A DNA stretch of 64,000 nucleotides, taken from contig NZ_QQAV01000009.1 in assembly GCF_003350475.1 (NCBI RefSeq), positions 186,001 through 250,000 of the forward strand. Direction: 5' to 3'. Source of the DNA: Pseudacidovorax intermedius (GTDB lineage Bacteria; Pseudomonadota; Gammaproteobacteria; Burkholderiales; Burkholderiaceae_C). A program made the position numbers and the translations under genes. Below, in pieces: positions 45,283-53,922 of the stretch (position 1 is the first letter of the stretch; every line of letters starts with the position of its first letter). The notes under the pieces are model-generated. The model searched no databases. It saw only the letters and a program-made list of their open reading frames with translations, and was not told the origin of the DNA.

Positions 45283-46358
45283 TGGCCTTCGGTACGGTCG
45301 CGCGCGCCAGCAAGCGCTTCCAGGCCTTCGACCTGCTTGCGACCCTGGTGGTGGTGATCCGCCATGACGGCACCATCGTCTTCGCCAATTCGGCCCTGGA
45401 GGACGCGCTGGGTACGTCGCGTCGCACGCTCGAAGGCGCAGCGCTGGGCAACTTCTTCGTCGATGCCGGAACCTTGCGCACGGCCATCGATGGTGCCCGC
45501 ACCAACGACTTCGCCACCCTGCGCTACGAGGCGCAGTTGCGCCGTGGTACGCAGGAGCCGCTGCCGGTGCAGGTCACGCTGGCCCAGACGGACCGCAAGG
45601 CCGAACTGCTGCTGGAGATGTCACCGCAGGAGCAGCAGGTGCGGCAGGACCGTGAGGTGCGGCTGCTCGACCAGGCGCAAGCCAACAAGGAGCTGATCCG
45701 CAACCTCGCGCACGAGATCAAGAACCCGCTCGGAGGCATCCGTGGTGCGGCGCAGTTGCTGCAGATGGAGATCGAGTCGCGCGACCTCATCGAATACACG
45801 CAGGTCATCATCCACGAGGCCGACCGGCTGCAGTCGCTGGTGGACCGCTTGCTGGCTCCGCACCGGCGGCCGCACGTGGTCGGCGACGTGAACATCCACG
45901 AAGTCTGCGAGCGGGTCCGGTCGGTGCTGCTGGCCGAGTTCCCGCACGATCTGGAAGTGGAGCGCGACTTCGACCCGTCCATTCCCGAATTCCGCGGGGA
46001 CCGCGAGCAATTGATCCAGGCCACGCTCAACATCGCCCACAACGCCGCCCAGGCGCTCGCGGAGCGCCGCGCGGCGGGCGATGCACGCATCACCTTCCGC
46101 ACGCGCATCGCCCGCCAGGTCATCCTCAACAAGCAGTGGTGGCGACTGGCACTGGAATTGCATGTCATCGACAACGGCCCGGGCGTCCCGGACTCGATCA
46201 AGGACCGCATCTTCTATCCGCTCGTCTCGGGCCGGGAAGGCGGAACCGGATTGGGCCTGACGCTGGCGCAGACCTTCGTGCAACAGCACCATGGGGTCAT
46301 CGAATGCGACAGCGTGCCCGGCCGTACCGACTTCACGATATTGATACCGCTGCCGTAG
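45282..46358 (+). CDS. glnL: nitrogen regulation sensor kinase NtrB (GlnL)
   Basis: A 358-residue soluble histidine kinase that phosphorylates NtrC when nitrogen is limiting and acts as its phosphatase when PII binds. A PAS domain covers ~15-115 (FDLLATLVVVIRHDGTIVFAN). The phosphoacceptor is H144 in NLAHEIKNPLGGIRG. The N box is LNIAHNAAQAL and the G boxes are VIDNGPGVPDSI and GREGGTGLGLTLAQ. The start overlaps the previous stop by one base (TGATG). ntrC follows after 24 bases. Confidence 0.95.
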   Translation: MAFGTVARASKRFQAFDLLATLVVVIRHDGTIVFANSALEDALGTSRRTLEGAALGNFFVDAGTLRTAIDGARTNDFATLRYEAQLRRGTQEPLPVQVTLAQTDRKAELLLEMSPQEQQVRQDREVRLLDQAQANKELIRNLAHEIKNPLGGIRGAAQLLQMEIESRDLIEYTQVIIHEADRLQSLVDRLLAPHRRPHVVGDVNIHEVCERVRSVLLAEFPHDLEVERDFDPSIPEFRGDREQLIQATLNIAHNAAQALAERRAAGDARITFRTRIARQVILNKQWWRLALELHVIDNGPGVPDSIKDRIFYPLVSGREGGTGLGLTLAQTFVQQHHGVIECDSVPGRTDFTILIPLP

Positions 46359-46382
46359 CAGGAAAGGACAACAAGGAGCTGC

Positions 46383-47966
46383 ATGAAGCCGATCTGGATA
46401 GTGGACGACGACCAATCGATACGCTTCGTGCTTGAAAAGGCGCTGTTGCGAGAGGACCTGCCGACGCGCAGCTTCACCAATACCCGCGAAGTCCTCGCCG
46501 CGCTCGAAGCCGCCAACGACGACGAGATGCAGGGACCGCAGGTGCTGGTCAGCGACATCCGGATGCCGGGTGGTTCGGGCCTGGACCTGCTCGACAAGAT
46601 CAAGCAGAAGCATCCCGGCCTGCCGGTCATCATCATGACGGCCTTCTCCGACCTGGACAGCGCCGTGTCGGCCTTCCAGGGCGGCGCCTTCGAATACCTG
46701 CCCAAGCCCTTCGATCTGCCGCGCGCCGTCGAACTCATCCGCCGCGCGGTGGACGAGAGTCAGCGCGAGGAGGTGGCCGAGGAGCGCATGCAGGCCACAC
46801 CCGAGATGCTCGGCCAGGCGCCTGCGATGCAGGACGTGTTCCGCGCCATCGGCCGCCTGTCGCAGAGCAATGTGACGGTGCTGATCACCGGCGAATCGGG
46901 CTCGGGCAAGGAACTGGTGGCGCGCGCGCTGCACAAGCACTCGCCGCGGTCGAACGGGCCCTTCGTGGCCATCAATACGGCGGCGATCCCCAAGGACCTG
47001 CTGGAGAGCGAGCTCTTCGGCCATGAGCGCGGCGCCTTCACGGGCGCACAGACCATGCGCCGCGGCCGTTTCGAGCAGGCCGACGGCGGCACGCTCTTCC
47101 TCGACGAAATCGGCGACATGCCCTTCGACCTGCAGACGCGCCTGCTGCGCGTGCTGTCGGACGGGCACTTCTACCGGGTGGGCGGGCACAACGCGGTCAA
47201 GGCCAATGTGCGTGTGATCGCGGCCACGCACCAGGACCTGGAGCAACGGGTCAAGCAGGGCGTGTTCCGCGAGGACTTGTTCCACCGCCTCAACGTCATC
47301 CGCCTGCGGCTGCCGGCCTTGCGCGAGCGCAAGGAGGACGTGCCTTCGCTCACGCGTCACTTCCTGCAGCAAAGTGCCAAGCAGCTGGGCGTGGAGCCCA
47401 AGCGCATCTCCGATGCGGCCCTGTCGCAGCTGTCGGCCTTCAACTTCCCGGGCAACGTGCGGCAGCTGGAGAACATCTGCCATTGGCTCACGGTGATGGC
47501 GCCGGCCCAGCTGATCGAGCCTAAGGATCTGCCACCCGAGGTGCTGTCGAACGCGGCGTCGGAGGCGGGCCTCGGCGCGGGCGCACCGCTGCAGGCGGGC
47601 GTGCCGTCCGTCACGACGTCGGTGGAGGCGGCCGCCTTCGAGCCTGCCGCTGGCGCTGCCGCGGCAATGCCGGTGTCCATGCCAATGGTCGCAACTGCTC
47701 CAGCGGCGACGCCCATGGCGACGGTGGCCACGGCTGCAGCGGCCAGTTGGGAGCAGGGGCTCGACGCCGAAGCGCAGGCCATGCTGGCGTCCGGTCAGCC
47801 GGACGTCTGGGATGCGCTCTCGCGGCGCTTCGAATCGCATCTCATCCTGACCGCGCTGTCCTTCACGCGCGGGCGCCGCATCGAGGCGGCGCAGAAGCTC
47901 GGCATCGGCCGCAACACCATCACGCGAAAGATCGCCGAACTCGGGCTGGATCAGGACGACGCCTGA
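46383..47966 (+). CDS. glnG: nitrogen regulation response regulator NtrC (GlnG)
   Basis: A 527-residue sigma-54 activator. The receiver domain has its phosphorylation site at D58 in VLVSDIRMPGGSGLD. The AAA+ domain shows Walker A TGESGSGKELVAR, the sigma-54 contact loop RGAFTGAQTM, and Walker B GGTLFLDEIGDMP. The C-terminal helix-turn-helix is GRRIEAAQKLGIGRNTITRKI. A ~60-residue Ala-rich linker (for example AAAMPVSMPMVATAPAAT) separates AAA+ and HTH and makes the protein longer than E. coli NtrC (469). It should drive the glnA sigma-54-like promoter. Confidence 0.96.
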   Translation: MKPIWIVDDDQSIRFVLEKALLREDLPTRSFTNTREVLAALEAANDDEMQGPQVLVSDIRMPGGSGLDLLDKIKQKHPGLPVIIMTAFSDLDSAVSAFQGGAFEYLPKPFDLPRAVELIRRAVDESQREEVAEERMQATPEMLGQAPAMQDVFRAIGRLSQSNVTVLITGESGSGKELVARALHKHSPRSNGPFVAINTAAIPKDLLESELFGHERGAFTGAQTMRRGRFEQADGGTLFLDEIGDMPFDLQTRLLRVLSDGHFYRVGGHNAVKANVRVIAATHQDLEQRVKQGVFREDLFHRLNVIRLRLPALRERKEDVPSLTRHFLQQSAKQLGVEPKRISDAALSQLSAFNFPGNVRQLENICHWLTVMAPAQLIEPKDLPPEVLSNAASEAGLGAGAPLQAGVPSVTTSVEAAAFEPAAGAAAAMPVSMPMVATAPAATPMATVATAAAASWEQGLDAEAQAMLASGQPDVWDALSRRFESHLILTALSFTRGRRIEAAQKLGIGRNTITRKIAELGLDQDDA

Positions 47967-47999
47967 TCGCGTCCGGCCCTGCCGGCCTTCGGTACAAGC

Positions 48000-48779
48000 T
48001 CAGCCGCCCAGCTCCATCACCACGGGGGCATGGTCGCTGGGCTTTTCCCATTTGCGCGGCACGCGGTCGATGGTGCATGAGCGCACCTCGGGCACCAGCG
48101 GCTCGCTGACCAGGATGTGGTCGATGCGCAGGCCGCGGTTCTTCTGGTAGCCGAGCATGCGGTAGTCCCACCACGAGAAGCTTTTCTCGGGCTGCTCGAA
48201 GAGGCGGAAGCCGTCGACCAGGCCCAGTTGAAGCAGCGCCTGGAAATGCTGGCGCTCTTCGGTCGTGTGGTGGATTGTCTCCTTGAGTCCTACCGGGTCG
48301 TAGCTGTCACGATCCTCCGGCGTGATGTTGAAGTCGCCCAGCAGCACCAGCCGCGGATGTGCGGCCATCTCGGCGCGCAGCCAGTCCCGCAGTGCGTCCA
48401 GCCAGCGCATCTTGTAGGCGAACTTGTCGGAGCCCGGCGCCTGGCCGTTGACGAAGTAGCCGTTGACCACGCGCAGCGGGCCGGTGGGCGTGTCGACGGT
48501 CGCGCTGATCACGCGCGAATGCTCGTCCTCGAAGCCGCCGATGTTGCGCTGGATCTCGCGCAGCGGAGACAGGCTCAGCAGCGCGACGCCGTTGTAGGTC
48601 TTCTGGCCGAAGCTCGCCGCCTCGTAGCCGGCGGACTTGAGCACCTCCAGCGGGAACTTGTCATCGGTCATCTTGAGTTCCTGCAGGCACAGGAGGTCGA
48701 CGGGGTTGGCGATCAGCCAGTCCAGCACATGCTGCAGGCGGGCCGTGAGAGAGTTGACGTTCCAGGTGGCGATTTTCAT
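48000..48779 (-). CDS. xth: exodeoxyribonuclease III (XthA/ExoA family)
   Basis: A 259-residue AP endonuclease/3'-5' exonuclease of the EEP fold used in base-excision repair. Motifs: MKIATWNVNSLTARL (Asn), LCLQELKMTDD (metal-binding Glu), VVNGYFVNGQ (Tyr), LVLLGDFNITPED (Asp, Asn), GLRIDHILVSEP (Asp) and SDHAPVVMEL (Asp-His pair). ATG 48779 is fixed by the conserved first strand. It converges on ntrC with a 33-base gap. No partner gene is obvious upstream, as the next gene on this strand, an unknown, begins 145 bases away. Confidence 0.95.
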   Translation of the reverse strand: MKIATWNVNSLTARLQHVLDWLIANPVDLLCLQELKMTDDKFPLEVLKSAGYEAASFGQKTYNGVALLSLSPLREIQRNIGGFEDEHSRVISATVDTPTGPLRVVNGYFVNGQAPGSDKFAYKMRWLDALRDWLRAEMAAHPRLVLLGDFNITPEDRDSYDPVGLKETIHHTTEERQHFQALLQLGLVDGFRLFEQPEKSFSWWDYRMLGYQKNRGLRIDHILVSEPLVPEVRSCTIDRVPRKWEKPSDHAPVVMELGG

Positions 48780-48924
48780 GAGGCGACGTTGATCCCAGTC
48801 GGTCAACGGGTTGAGGTGGCGGGTGAGCACGGGCCAGCGGCGAGCCGAATGAGGCGTCCTTAGCGTGCCGGCCCGCCATCCTATCGGCAGGCGTGCCGGT
48901 CGTGCGGCAGCGAAGGCCTCCAGG

Positions 48925-49248
48925 TCACGGCGGATCGTTTTCCCACGGGAAGAGCTTGGAGCGCAGGGCCTGGACGGCCTCCGGGGTGTGGGGCGACGCG
49001 GCATCCTGGAGGGAGCGCACATAGGCCCGCAGATGTTCCCTGGAGCCATCCGGCAGCGATCGCCCCGTCTCGGACTTTTCCAGGTGGCCGTTCAGGTAGT
49101 GGTCGAGCAGGAACTGGCAGTCTTCGTGCCGGGGGTGGGTCGAAATGATGGCCATGAGGGCGAAGAGCAAACCCCGCCGTTCAAGTCGCATCGTCAGTAC
49201 TTCGTTGCGCAGCGTGTTGAGCTTGGCTGCGAGTTCATCATTGGTCAT
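48925..49248 (-). CDS. hypothetical protein, 107 residues
   Basis: A helical, soluble protein of unknown function. The first half (MTNDELAAKLNTLRNEVLTM, then RLERRGLLFALMAIIS) looks like a coiled-coil or helical hairpin; the second half has SREHLRAYVRSLQDAA and ends KLFPWENDPP. No signal peptide, metal motif or known domain is recognisable. Codon composition matches its neighbours. It is alone on the minus strand between exonuclease III and another small unknown gene, with ribosome-like AAGG before ATG 49248. I judge it a real gene because the protein is not low-complexity and the frame is well bounded. Confidence 0.55.
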   Translation of the reverse strand: MTNDELAAKLNTLRNEVLTMRLERRGLLFALMAIISTHPRHEDCQFLLDHYLNGHLEKSETGRSLPDGSREHLRAYVRSLQDAASPHTPEAVQALRSKLFPWENDPP

Positions 49249-49550
49249 GCCTTGGCCATTGCCTCGGAGTTACGGGGCGGCCATTCTTTCGGGCAGTTCT
49301 TGCCCCACGCACCACGGGCGTTTCAACGGGCGGGGCAGGGCGTCTGCAGGAGTGGCTCAGCCCGTGGTGGCGCCGTGCCTTCAGGTTGCGGCAGTGCGAG
49401 GAATCAATAGGCGGGCGCGGATTCACGCGTGAGTGCCGGTGCCTCACCGCGAACGATCCTGGACGGCTGCGCGTGCCGGGTCGTGTCTGGCAGCAGGAGG
49501 CCTCGCGGGGCGACTGTCAGGGCAACCTGCGCACTCTGGCGCGAGGTGGA
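49249..49550. other. 302-base region without a recognised gene
   Basis: Between two small minus-strand unknown genes. Open frames here are Arg/Gly-rich on both strands and lack good ribosome sites, so I call no gene. I see no tRNA, repeat or terminator. Confidence 0.4.
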
Positions 49551-49751
49551 TCAGACTTGGCGTTTGCGGGCAGAACGCTCGCGCAGACGTCCGAACGCAG
49601 CGTTCCGCAACTTCAGCAGATAGCTGCGCTTGGCACCCTCGGACATCTTGGATTGGAAAAGGTGCCGGAGATCGCCTCCTCCGGATTCCGTGGATCCCCC
49701 GCGCGGATCCGAACCCCCATCACCCGCGCCGCTGTTTGACCTGCTGTCCAT
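49551..49751 (-). CDS. small basic protein, 66 residues, unknown
   Basis: Starts MDSRSNSGAGDGGSDPRGGS at ATG 49751, with an AAGGAG ribosome site 8-9 bases upstream. The N-terminal half is Gly/Ser/Asp-rich and probably disordered. The C-terminal half (HLFQSKMSEGAKRSYLLKLR, then RLRERSARKRQV) is a basic amphipathic helix that could bind nucleic acid. No known family recognised. The upstream DNA is unusually AT-rich and repetitive for this genome, which suggests a regulated promoter. The reality of the gene rests on the ribosome site and the coherent helix. Confidence 0.5.
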   Translation of the reverse strand: MDSRSNSGAGDGGSDPRGGSTESGGGDLRHLFQSKMSEGAKRSYLLKLRNAAFGRLRERSARKRQV

Positions 49752-49819
49752 GCTGTTGCGCTCCTTACGTGCTGTTTCGCGATTGTGAACGCGCCCTCTT
49801 TGCGCTGTAAACAAAAGTG

Positions 49820-49881
49820 TGCGCAAAAATTAAGGCAGTCGACAATTGCGCAAAAGCCGAGCATCTGTAAGGAGCAGATGC
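49820..49881. repeat. direct repeats and hairpin upstream of the 66-residue gene
   Basis: TGCGCAAAA occurs at 49820-49828 and again at 49847-49855. GCATCTG (49861-49867) and CAGATGC (49875-49881) form a 7-bp stem with a 7-base loop. The tract is AT-rich compared with the rest of the window. Confidence 0.45.
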
Positions 49882-49896
49882 CAGCGCTGCAGACAT

Positions 49897-49926
49897 AAAA
49901 AAACCCGTTGCGCGTGCAACGGGTTT
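49897..49926 (-). terminator. tRNA-Ser terminator
   Basis: A perfect 11-bp stem, AAACCCGTTGC (49901-49911) with GCAACGGGTTT (49916-49926), and a 4-base loop. On the minus strand it is followed by a run of T (49903-49897). It ends the tRNA-Ser transcript. Confidence 0.9.
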
Positions 49927-49932
49927 CGTATT

Positions 49933-50023
49933 TGGCGGAGCAGGCGGGATTCGAACCCGCGGTGGGCTATTAACCCACACACGCTTTCCAGGCGTGCGAC
50001 TTAAACCACTCATCCACCGCTCC
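49933..50023 (-). tRNA. tRNA-Ser (anticodon GGA)
   Basis: A 91-base class II cloverleaf with encoded CCA. Acceptor GGAGCGG pairs with CTGCTCC. The anticodon arm is CACGC-CTGGAAA-GCGTG with anticodon GGA, followed by a long variable arm (TGGGTTAATAGCCCA) and T arm CGGG-TTCGAAT-CCCG. Only 15 bases separate it from the stop of the paraslipin gene upstream, so it is probably processed from a longer transcript or uses a promoter inside that gene. Confidence 0.97.
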
Positions 50024-50038
50024 GTGGAGCCCACGATT

Positions 50039-50965
50039 CTAACCCGGATTTGAGCCGCTGCGGCCTGCGCGAACCATCTGCATCGCCGAGGCGATCAATC
50101 CGGCGGTGTCGGTCATGTTGCTCGGCACGATCAGGGTGGTCTTGGCGTCCGCCGCGACCTTGCTGTAGGCATCGACGGCGCGTTCGGCGACCTTCAACTG
50201 CACGGCTTGATCACCGCCTGGCTGCCGGATGGCGGCCGCGATGCGCTCGATCGCGAGCGCAGTGGCCTCGGCCACCGCGGTGATGGAGGCGGCCTCGCCC
50301 TGTGCGTTGTTGATGGCCGCCTGCTTCTCGCCCTCGGAGCGAGCGATGTAGGCCTCGCGTTCGCCAGTGGCGATGTTGATCTGCTCCTGGCGACGGCCCT
50401 CCGAGGCGGCAATCAGGGCCCGTTTCTCGCGTTCGGCCGTGATCTGCGCTTGCATGGCGCGCAGGATCTCCGCCGGGGGCGTCAGATCCTTGATCTCATA
50501 GCGCAGCACCTTCACGCCCCAGTTGAGCGCGGCCTCGTCGATGGCGGCCACGACCTGGGCGTTGATGATGTCGCGCTCCTCGAAGGTCTTGTCCAGTTCC
50601 AGCTTGCCGATCACGCTGCGCAGCGAGGTCTGCGCCAGCTGGGTGACGGCAACGATGTAGTTGGAGGAGCCATAGCTCGCCCGCATCGGATCGGTCACCT
50701 GGAAGTAGAGGATGCCGTCCACCTGCAGCTGCGTGTTGTCGCGCGTGATGCAGATCTGGCTGGGCACATCGAGGGGAATCTCCTTCAGGCTGTGCTTGTA
50801 GGCCACGCGGTCGATGAAGGGGATGAGGAAGTTGGGCCCCGGCGTCATCGTGCTGTGGTACTTGCCCAGCCGTTCACGGACCCAGGCGTTCTGCTGGGGC
50901 ACGAACTTGATGGACTGCCAGATGAAGATGACGGCGATGACGAGGATGACGACGGCGATTTCCAT
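50039..50965 (-). CDS. paraslipin/SPFH (stomatin, QmcA-like) membrane protein
   Basis: A 308-residue stomatin-family protein. An N-terminal membrane anchor (AVVILVIAVIFIWQSIKFVP) is followed by the SPFH domain (QQNAWVRERLGKYHSTMTPG, LKEIPLDVPSQICITRDN). The C-terminal coiled coil is Glu/Ala-rich (AQITAEREKRALIAASEG, then EGEKQAAINNAQGEAASIT). Such proteins form large membrane rings that scaffold microdomains or regulate proteases such as FtsH. It is paired with an NfeD gene 56 bases upstream on the same strand, the typical slipin-NfeD arrangement. ATG 50965 sits right before the anchor. Confidence 0.93.
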   Translation of the reverse strand: MEIAVVILVIAVIFIWQSIKFVPQQNAWVRERLGKYHSTMTPGPNFLIPFIDRVAYKHSLKEIPLDVPSQICITRDNTQLQVDGILYFQVTDPMRASYGSSNYIVAVTQLAQTSLRSVIGKLELDKTFEERDIINAQVVAAIDEAALNWGVKVLRYEIKDLTPPAEILRAMQAQITAEREKRALIAASEGRRQEQINIATGEREAYIARSEGEKQAAINNAQGEAASITAVAEATALAIERIAAAIRQPGGDQAVQLKVAERAVDAYSKVAADAKTTLIVPSNMTDTAGLIASAMQMVRAGRSGSNPG

Positions 50966-51021
50966 GGCAGTTCGATGAAGTGAGATTGAAAGGTTCCGCG
51001 AGCTCGGGGCAGTCCCGATGA

Positions 51022-51447
51022 TCAGAGCGGCTCCAGCACAAGACGGTTGCCCTGCAACTCGACGACGCGGTGCGCTCCCGGCTGGCCGCGGCCGCCGGCG
51101 CGGAGCACGGCCGTCCATTGCGCACCCCGGTGACGCACGAGCGCCGTGCCATCCGCGAGCCAGGCGTCAACCTGCACGCGTTCGCCGATGTCGAGGTTCA
51201 TGTCGGGGCTGGCCTGCGGCGGCGGTCCAGCGGGGCGCGCGCGCTGCTTGAGATACCAGGCGCCCACCGTGCCCACGCCGACCACGGCGGCCACGACCAG
51301 TTGGACGGGCAGTGCGGCACCCAGATGCGCGGCAACGGCTGCAGCTGCGAAGGCCACGGCCGTCAGCAGAAGGTAGATGGTGCCGGAGACCAGTTCCAGC
51401 GCGACGGCTGCACCGGCCAGCAGCCACCAGAGCGTCGATTGAGCCAT
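51022..51447 (-). CDS. NfeD-like membrane protein
   Basis: A 141-residue short NfeD protein. Two or three hydrophobic segments (LWWLLAGAAVALELVSGTIY, TAVAFAAAAVAAHLGAALPV, VVAAVVGVGTVGAWYL) precede a C-terminal OB-fold domain (GERVQVDAWLADGTALVRHR). The protease domain of long NfeD proteins is absent. It is the partner of the SPFH gene immediately downstream. ATG 51447 is chosen over an earlier in-frame start because the membrane segment begins at once. Confidence 0.88.
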   Translation of the reverse strand: MAQSTLWWLLAGAAVALELVSGTIYLLLTAVAFAAAAVAAHLGAALPVQLVVAAVVGVGTVGAWYLKQRARPAGPPPQASPDMNLDIGERVQVDAWLADGTALVRHRGAQWTAVLRAGGRGQPGAHRVVELQGNRLVLEPL

Positions 51448-51582
51448 GGACGAGTTCCTACAGCAAAGAGGTGGCGGGAAGCCCCACATTCTGGGGCACG
51501 CCGCGTGACGCGGCCGTCATTTGAATTCCTTACACTTCGCGCCTTCTTTGCGCACCCCCCAAAAGCCGGAGCCCGACAGCCC

Positions 51583-53877
51583 ATGAAATTCCGCTTTCCC
51601 ATCGTCATCATCGACGAGGACTTCCGCTCCGAGAACACCTCCGGCCTGGGCATCCGCGCCCTGGCCCAGGCCATCGAAAGCGAGGGCTTCGAGGTGCTGG
51701 GTGTGACCAGCTACGGAGACCTGTCGCAGTTCGCGCAGCAGCAGAGCCGGGCGAGCGCCTTCATCCTGTCGATCGACGACGAGGAATTCACCATCGGCCC
51801 GGACCTCGACCCGGCCGTGCTGAACCTTCGCACCTTCATCGGCGAGGTGCGACGCAAGAACACCGATGTGCCGATCTACATCTACGGCGAGACCAAGACC
51901 AGCCGGCACCTGCCCAACGACATCCTGCGCGAGCTGCATGGCTTCATCCACATGTTCGAGGACACGCCGGAGTTCGTGGCCAAGCACATCATCCGCGAGG
52001 CCAAGAGCTACCTCGAGACGGTGCAGCCGCCTTTCTTCAAGGCGCTGATCGACTACGCGGAAGACGGCTCCTACTCGTGGCACTGCCCGGGCCACTCCGG
52101 TGGCGTGGCCTTCCTCAAGAGCCCCATCGGCCAGATGTTCCACCAGTTCTTCGGCGAGAACATGCTGCGCGCCGACGTCTGCAACGCGGTGGAGGAACTG
52201 GGCCAGCTGCTGGACCACACCGGTCCGGTGGCCGCCAGCGAGCGCAATGCGGCGCGCATCTTCAATGCCGACCACTGCTTCTTCGTCACCAATGGCACGT
52301 CCACGTCGAACAAGATGGTGTGGCACCACACGGTGGCGCCGGACGATGTGGTGGTGGTGGACCGCAACTGCCACAAGTCGATCCTGCACGCGATCATCAT
52401 GACCGGCGCGATTCCGGTATTCATGAAGCCCACGCGCAACCACTACGGCATCATCGGCCCGATCCCAAAGAGCGAGTTCGAGCCCGAGGCGATCAAGGCC
52501 AAGATCCGCGCCAACCCGCTGCTCAAGGACGTCGACGCCGACACGGTCAAGCCGCGCGTGCTCACGCTCACGCAGTCCACCTACGACGGCGTGATCTACA
52601 ACACCGAGACCATCAAGACGATGCTCGACGGCTACGTCGACACGCTGCACTTCGATGAGGCCTGGTTGCCGCACGCGGCCTTCCATCCCTTCTACGGGCC
52701 GTATCACGCCATGGGCAAGCGCCGCGCGCGACCCAAGGAATCGCTGGTCTTTGCGACGCAGTCCACGCACAAGCTGCTGGCCGGCATCAGCCAGGCCAGC
52801 CATGTGCTGGTGCAGGATTCGCAAAACCGCCAGTTGGACCGGGACCTCTTCAACGAGGCCTACCTGATGCATTCGTCCACCAGCCCGCAGTACGCCATCA
52901 TCGCCAGCTGCGACGTGGCCGCCGCCATGATGGAGCCGCCCGGCGGCACCGCGCTGGTGGAAGAGAGCATCCTCGAAGCCCTGGACTTCCGCCGCGCCAT
53001 GCGCAAGGTGGAAGAAGAATTCGGCAAGGACGAATGGTGGTTCAAGGTCTGGGGTCCGGAACACCTGGTCGACGAAGGCATCGGCCGCGCCGACGACTGG
53101 ATCATCAAGGGCGAGACCCGCGCCGGCAACGGCGGCAAGAAGAATGGCGCGCGCAACTGGCACGGCTTCGGCAAGCTGGCCGACGGCTTCAACATGCTCG
53201 ACCCCATCAAGTCGACCATCGTGACGCCCGGCCTGGACCTCGACGGCAAGTTCGCGCCCACCGGCATCCCGGCGAGCATCGTCACCAAGTTCCTGGCCGA
53301 GCATGGCGTGATCGTGGAGAAGACGGGCCTCTACAGCTTCTTCATCATGTTCACGATCGGCATCACCAAGGGCCGCTGGAACACGCTGCTGACGGCGCTG
53401 CAGCAGTTCAAGGACGACTACGCCCGCAACCAGCCCATGTGGCGCATCCTGCCGGAGTTCTGCCAGCAGCATCCCGTCTACGAGCGCATGGGGCTGCGTG
53501 ACCTGTGCCAGCGGGTGCACGAGCTGTATGCCAAGTACGGCATCGCGCGCCTGACGACCGAGATGTACCTGTCGGACCTGGAGCCGGCCATGAAGCCCAG
53601 CGAGGCCTTTGCCCATATCGCGCACCGCAAGACCGAGCGCGTGGAGATCGACCATCTCGAAGGCCGCATCACCACCAGCCTGATCACGCCGTATCCGCCG
53701 GGCATTCCGCTGCTGATCCCGGGCGAGGTCTTCAACAAGAAGATCGTGGACTACCTGAAGTTCGCGCGCCAGTTCAACCTGGAGTGCCCGGGCTTCGAGA
53801 CCGACATCCACGGCCTGGTGGCCCGCGTGGACGAGAAGGGCAAGAAGCGCTACTACGCGGATTGCGTCAAGCGCTGA
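51583..53877 (+). CDS. arginine/lysine/ornithine decarboxylase (fold type I, inducible type)
   Basis: A 764-residue PLP enzyme. The N-terminal wing (KFRFPIVIIDEDFRSENTSG) is flavodoxin-like. The core has HCPGHSGGVAFLKSP, FVTNGTSTSNKMVWHHTV, LHFDEAWLPHAAFHPFY and the PLP lysine ~K397 in TQSTHKLLAGISQAS. The C-terminal domain has PYPPGIPLLIPGE. It is the AdiA/LdcI/SpeF family, usually decamers for acid resistance or polyamine supply. Sequence alone does not fix the substrate; arginine or lysine are the best guesses. No antiporter gene adjoins it, so an acid-stress cassette as in E. coli is not present. Confidence 0.93.
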   Translation: MKFRFPIVIIDEDFRSENTSGLGIRALAQAIESEGFEVLGVTSYGDLSQFAQQQSRASAFILSIDDEEFTIGPDLDPAVLNLRTFIGEVRRKNTDVPIYIYGETKTSRHLPNDILRELHGFIHMFEDTPEFVAKHIIREAKSYLETVQPPFFKALIDYAEDGSYSWHCPGHSGGVAFLKSPIGQMFHQFFGENMLRADVCNAVEELGQLLDHTGPVAASERNAARIFNADHCFFVTNGTSTSNKMVWHHTVAPDDVVVVDRNCHKSILHAIIMTGAIPVFMKPTRNHYGIIGPIPKSEFEPEAIKAKIRANPLLKDVDADTVKPRVLTLTQSTYDGVIYNTETIKTMLDGYVDTLHFDEAWLPHAAFHPFYGPYHAMGKRRARPKESLVFATQSTHKLLAGISQASHVLVQDSQNRQLDRDLFNEAYLMHSSTSPQYAIIASCDVAAAMMEPPGGTALVEESILEALDFRRAMRKVEEEFGKDEWWFKVWGPEHLVDEGIGRADDWIIKGETRAGNGGKKNGARNWHGFGKLADGFNMLDPIKSTIVTPGLDLDGKFAPTGIPASIVTKFLAEHGVIVEKTGLYSFFIMFTIGITKGRWNTLLTALQQFKDDYARNQPMWRILPEFCQQHPVYERMGLRDLCQRVHELYAKYGIARLTTEMYLSDLEPAMKPSEAFAHIAHRKTERVEIDHLEGRITTSLITPYPPGIPLLIPGEVFNKKIVDYLKFARQFNLECPGFETDIHGLVARVDEKGKKRYYADCVKR

Positions 53878-53890
53878 GCCTGCGCTCAAC

Positions 53891-53918
53891 GGCGCGCAGC
53901 CCTGGTGCGCTGCGCGCC
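53891..53918. terminator. hairpin between the decarboxylase and EamA genes
   Basis: GGCGCGCAG (53891-53899) and CTGCGCGCC (53910-53918) form a perfect 9-bp stem with a 10-base loop between convergent genes. There is no U tract, so it may need Rho or act only as an mRNA 3' stabiliser. Confidence 0.4.
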
Positions 53919-53922
53919 CGCA

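Noticed and set aside
49386-49739. 117-codon plus-strand frame in the region after the 107-residue gene
   Set aside because: Low-quality composition, no ribosome site, and it overlaps the better-supported 66-residue minus-strand gene.
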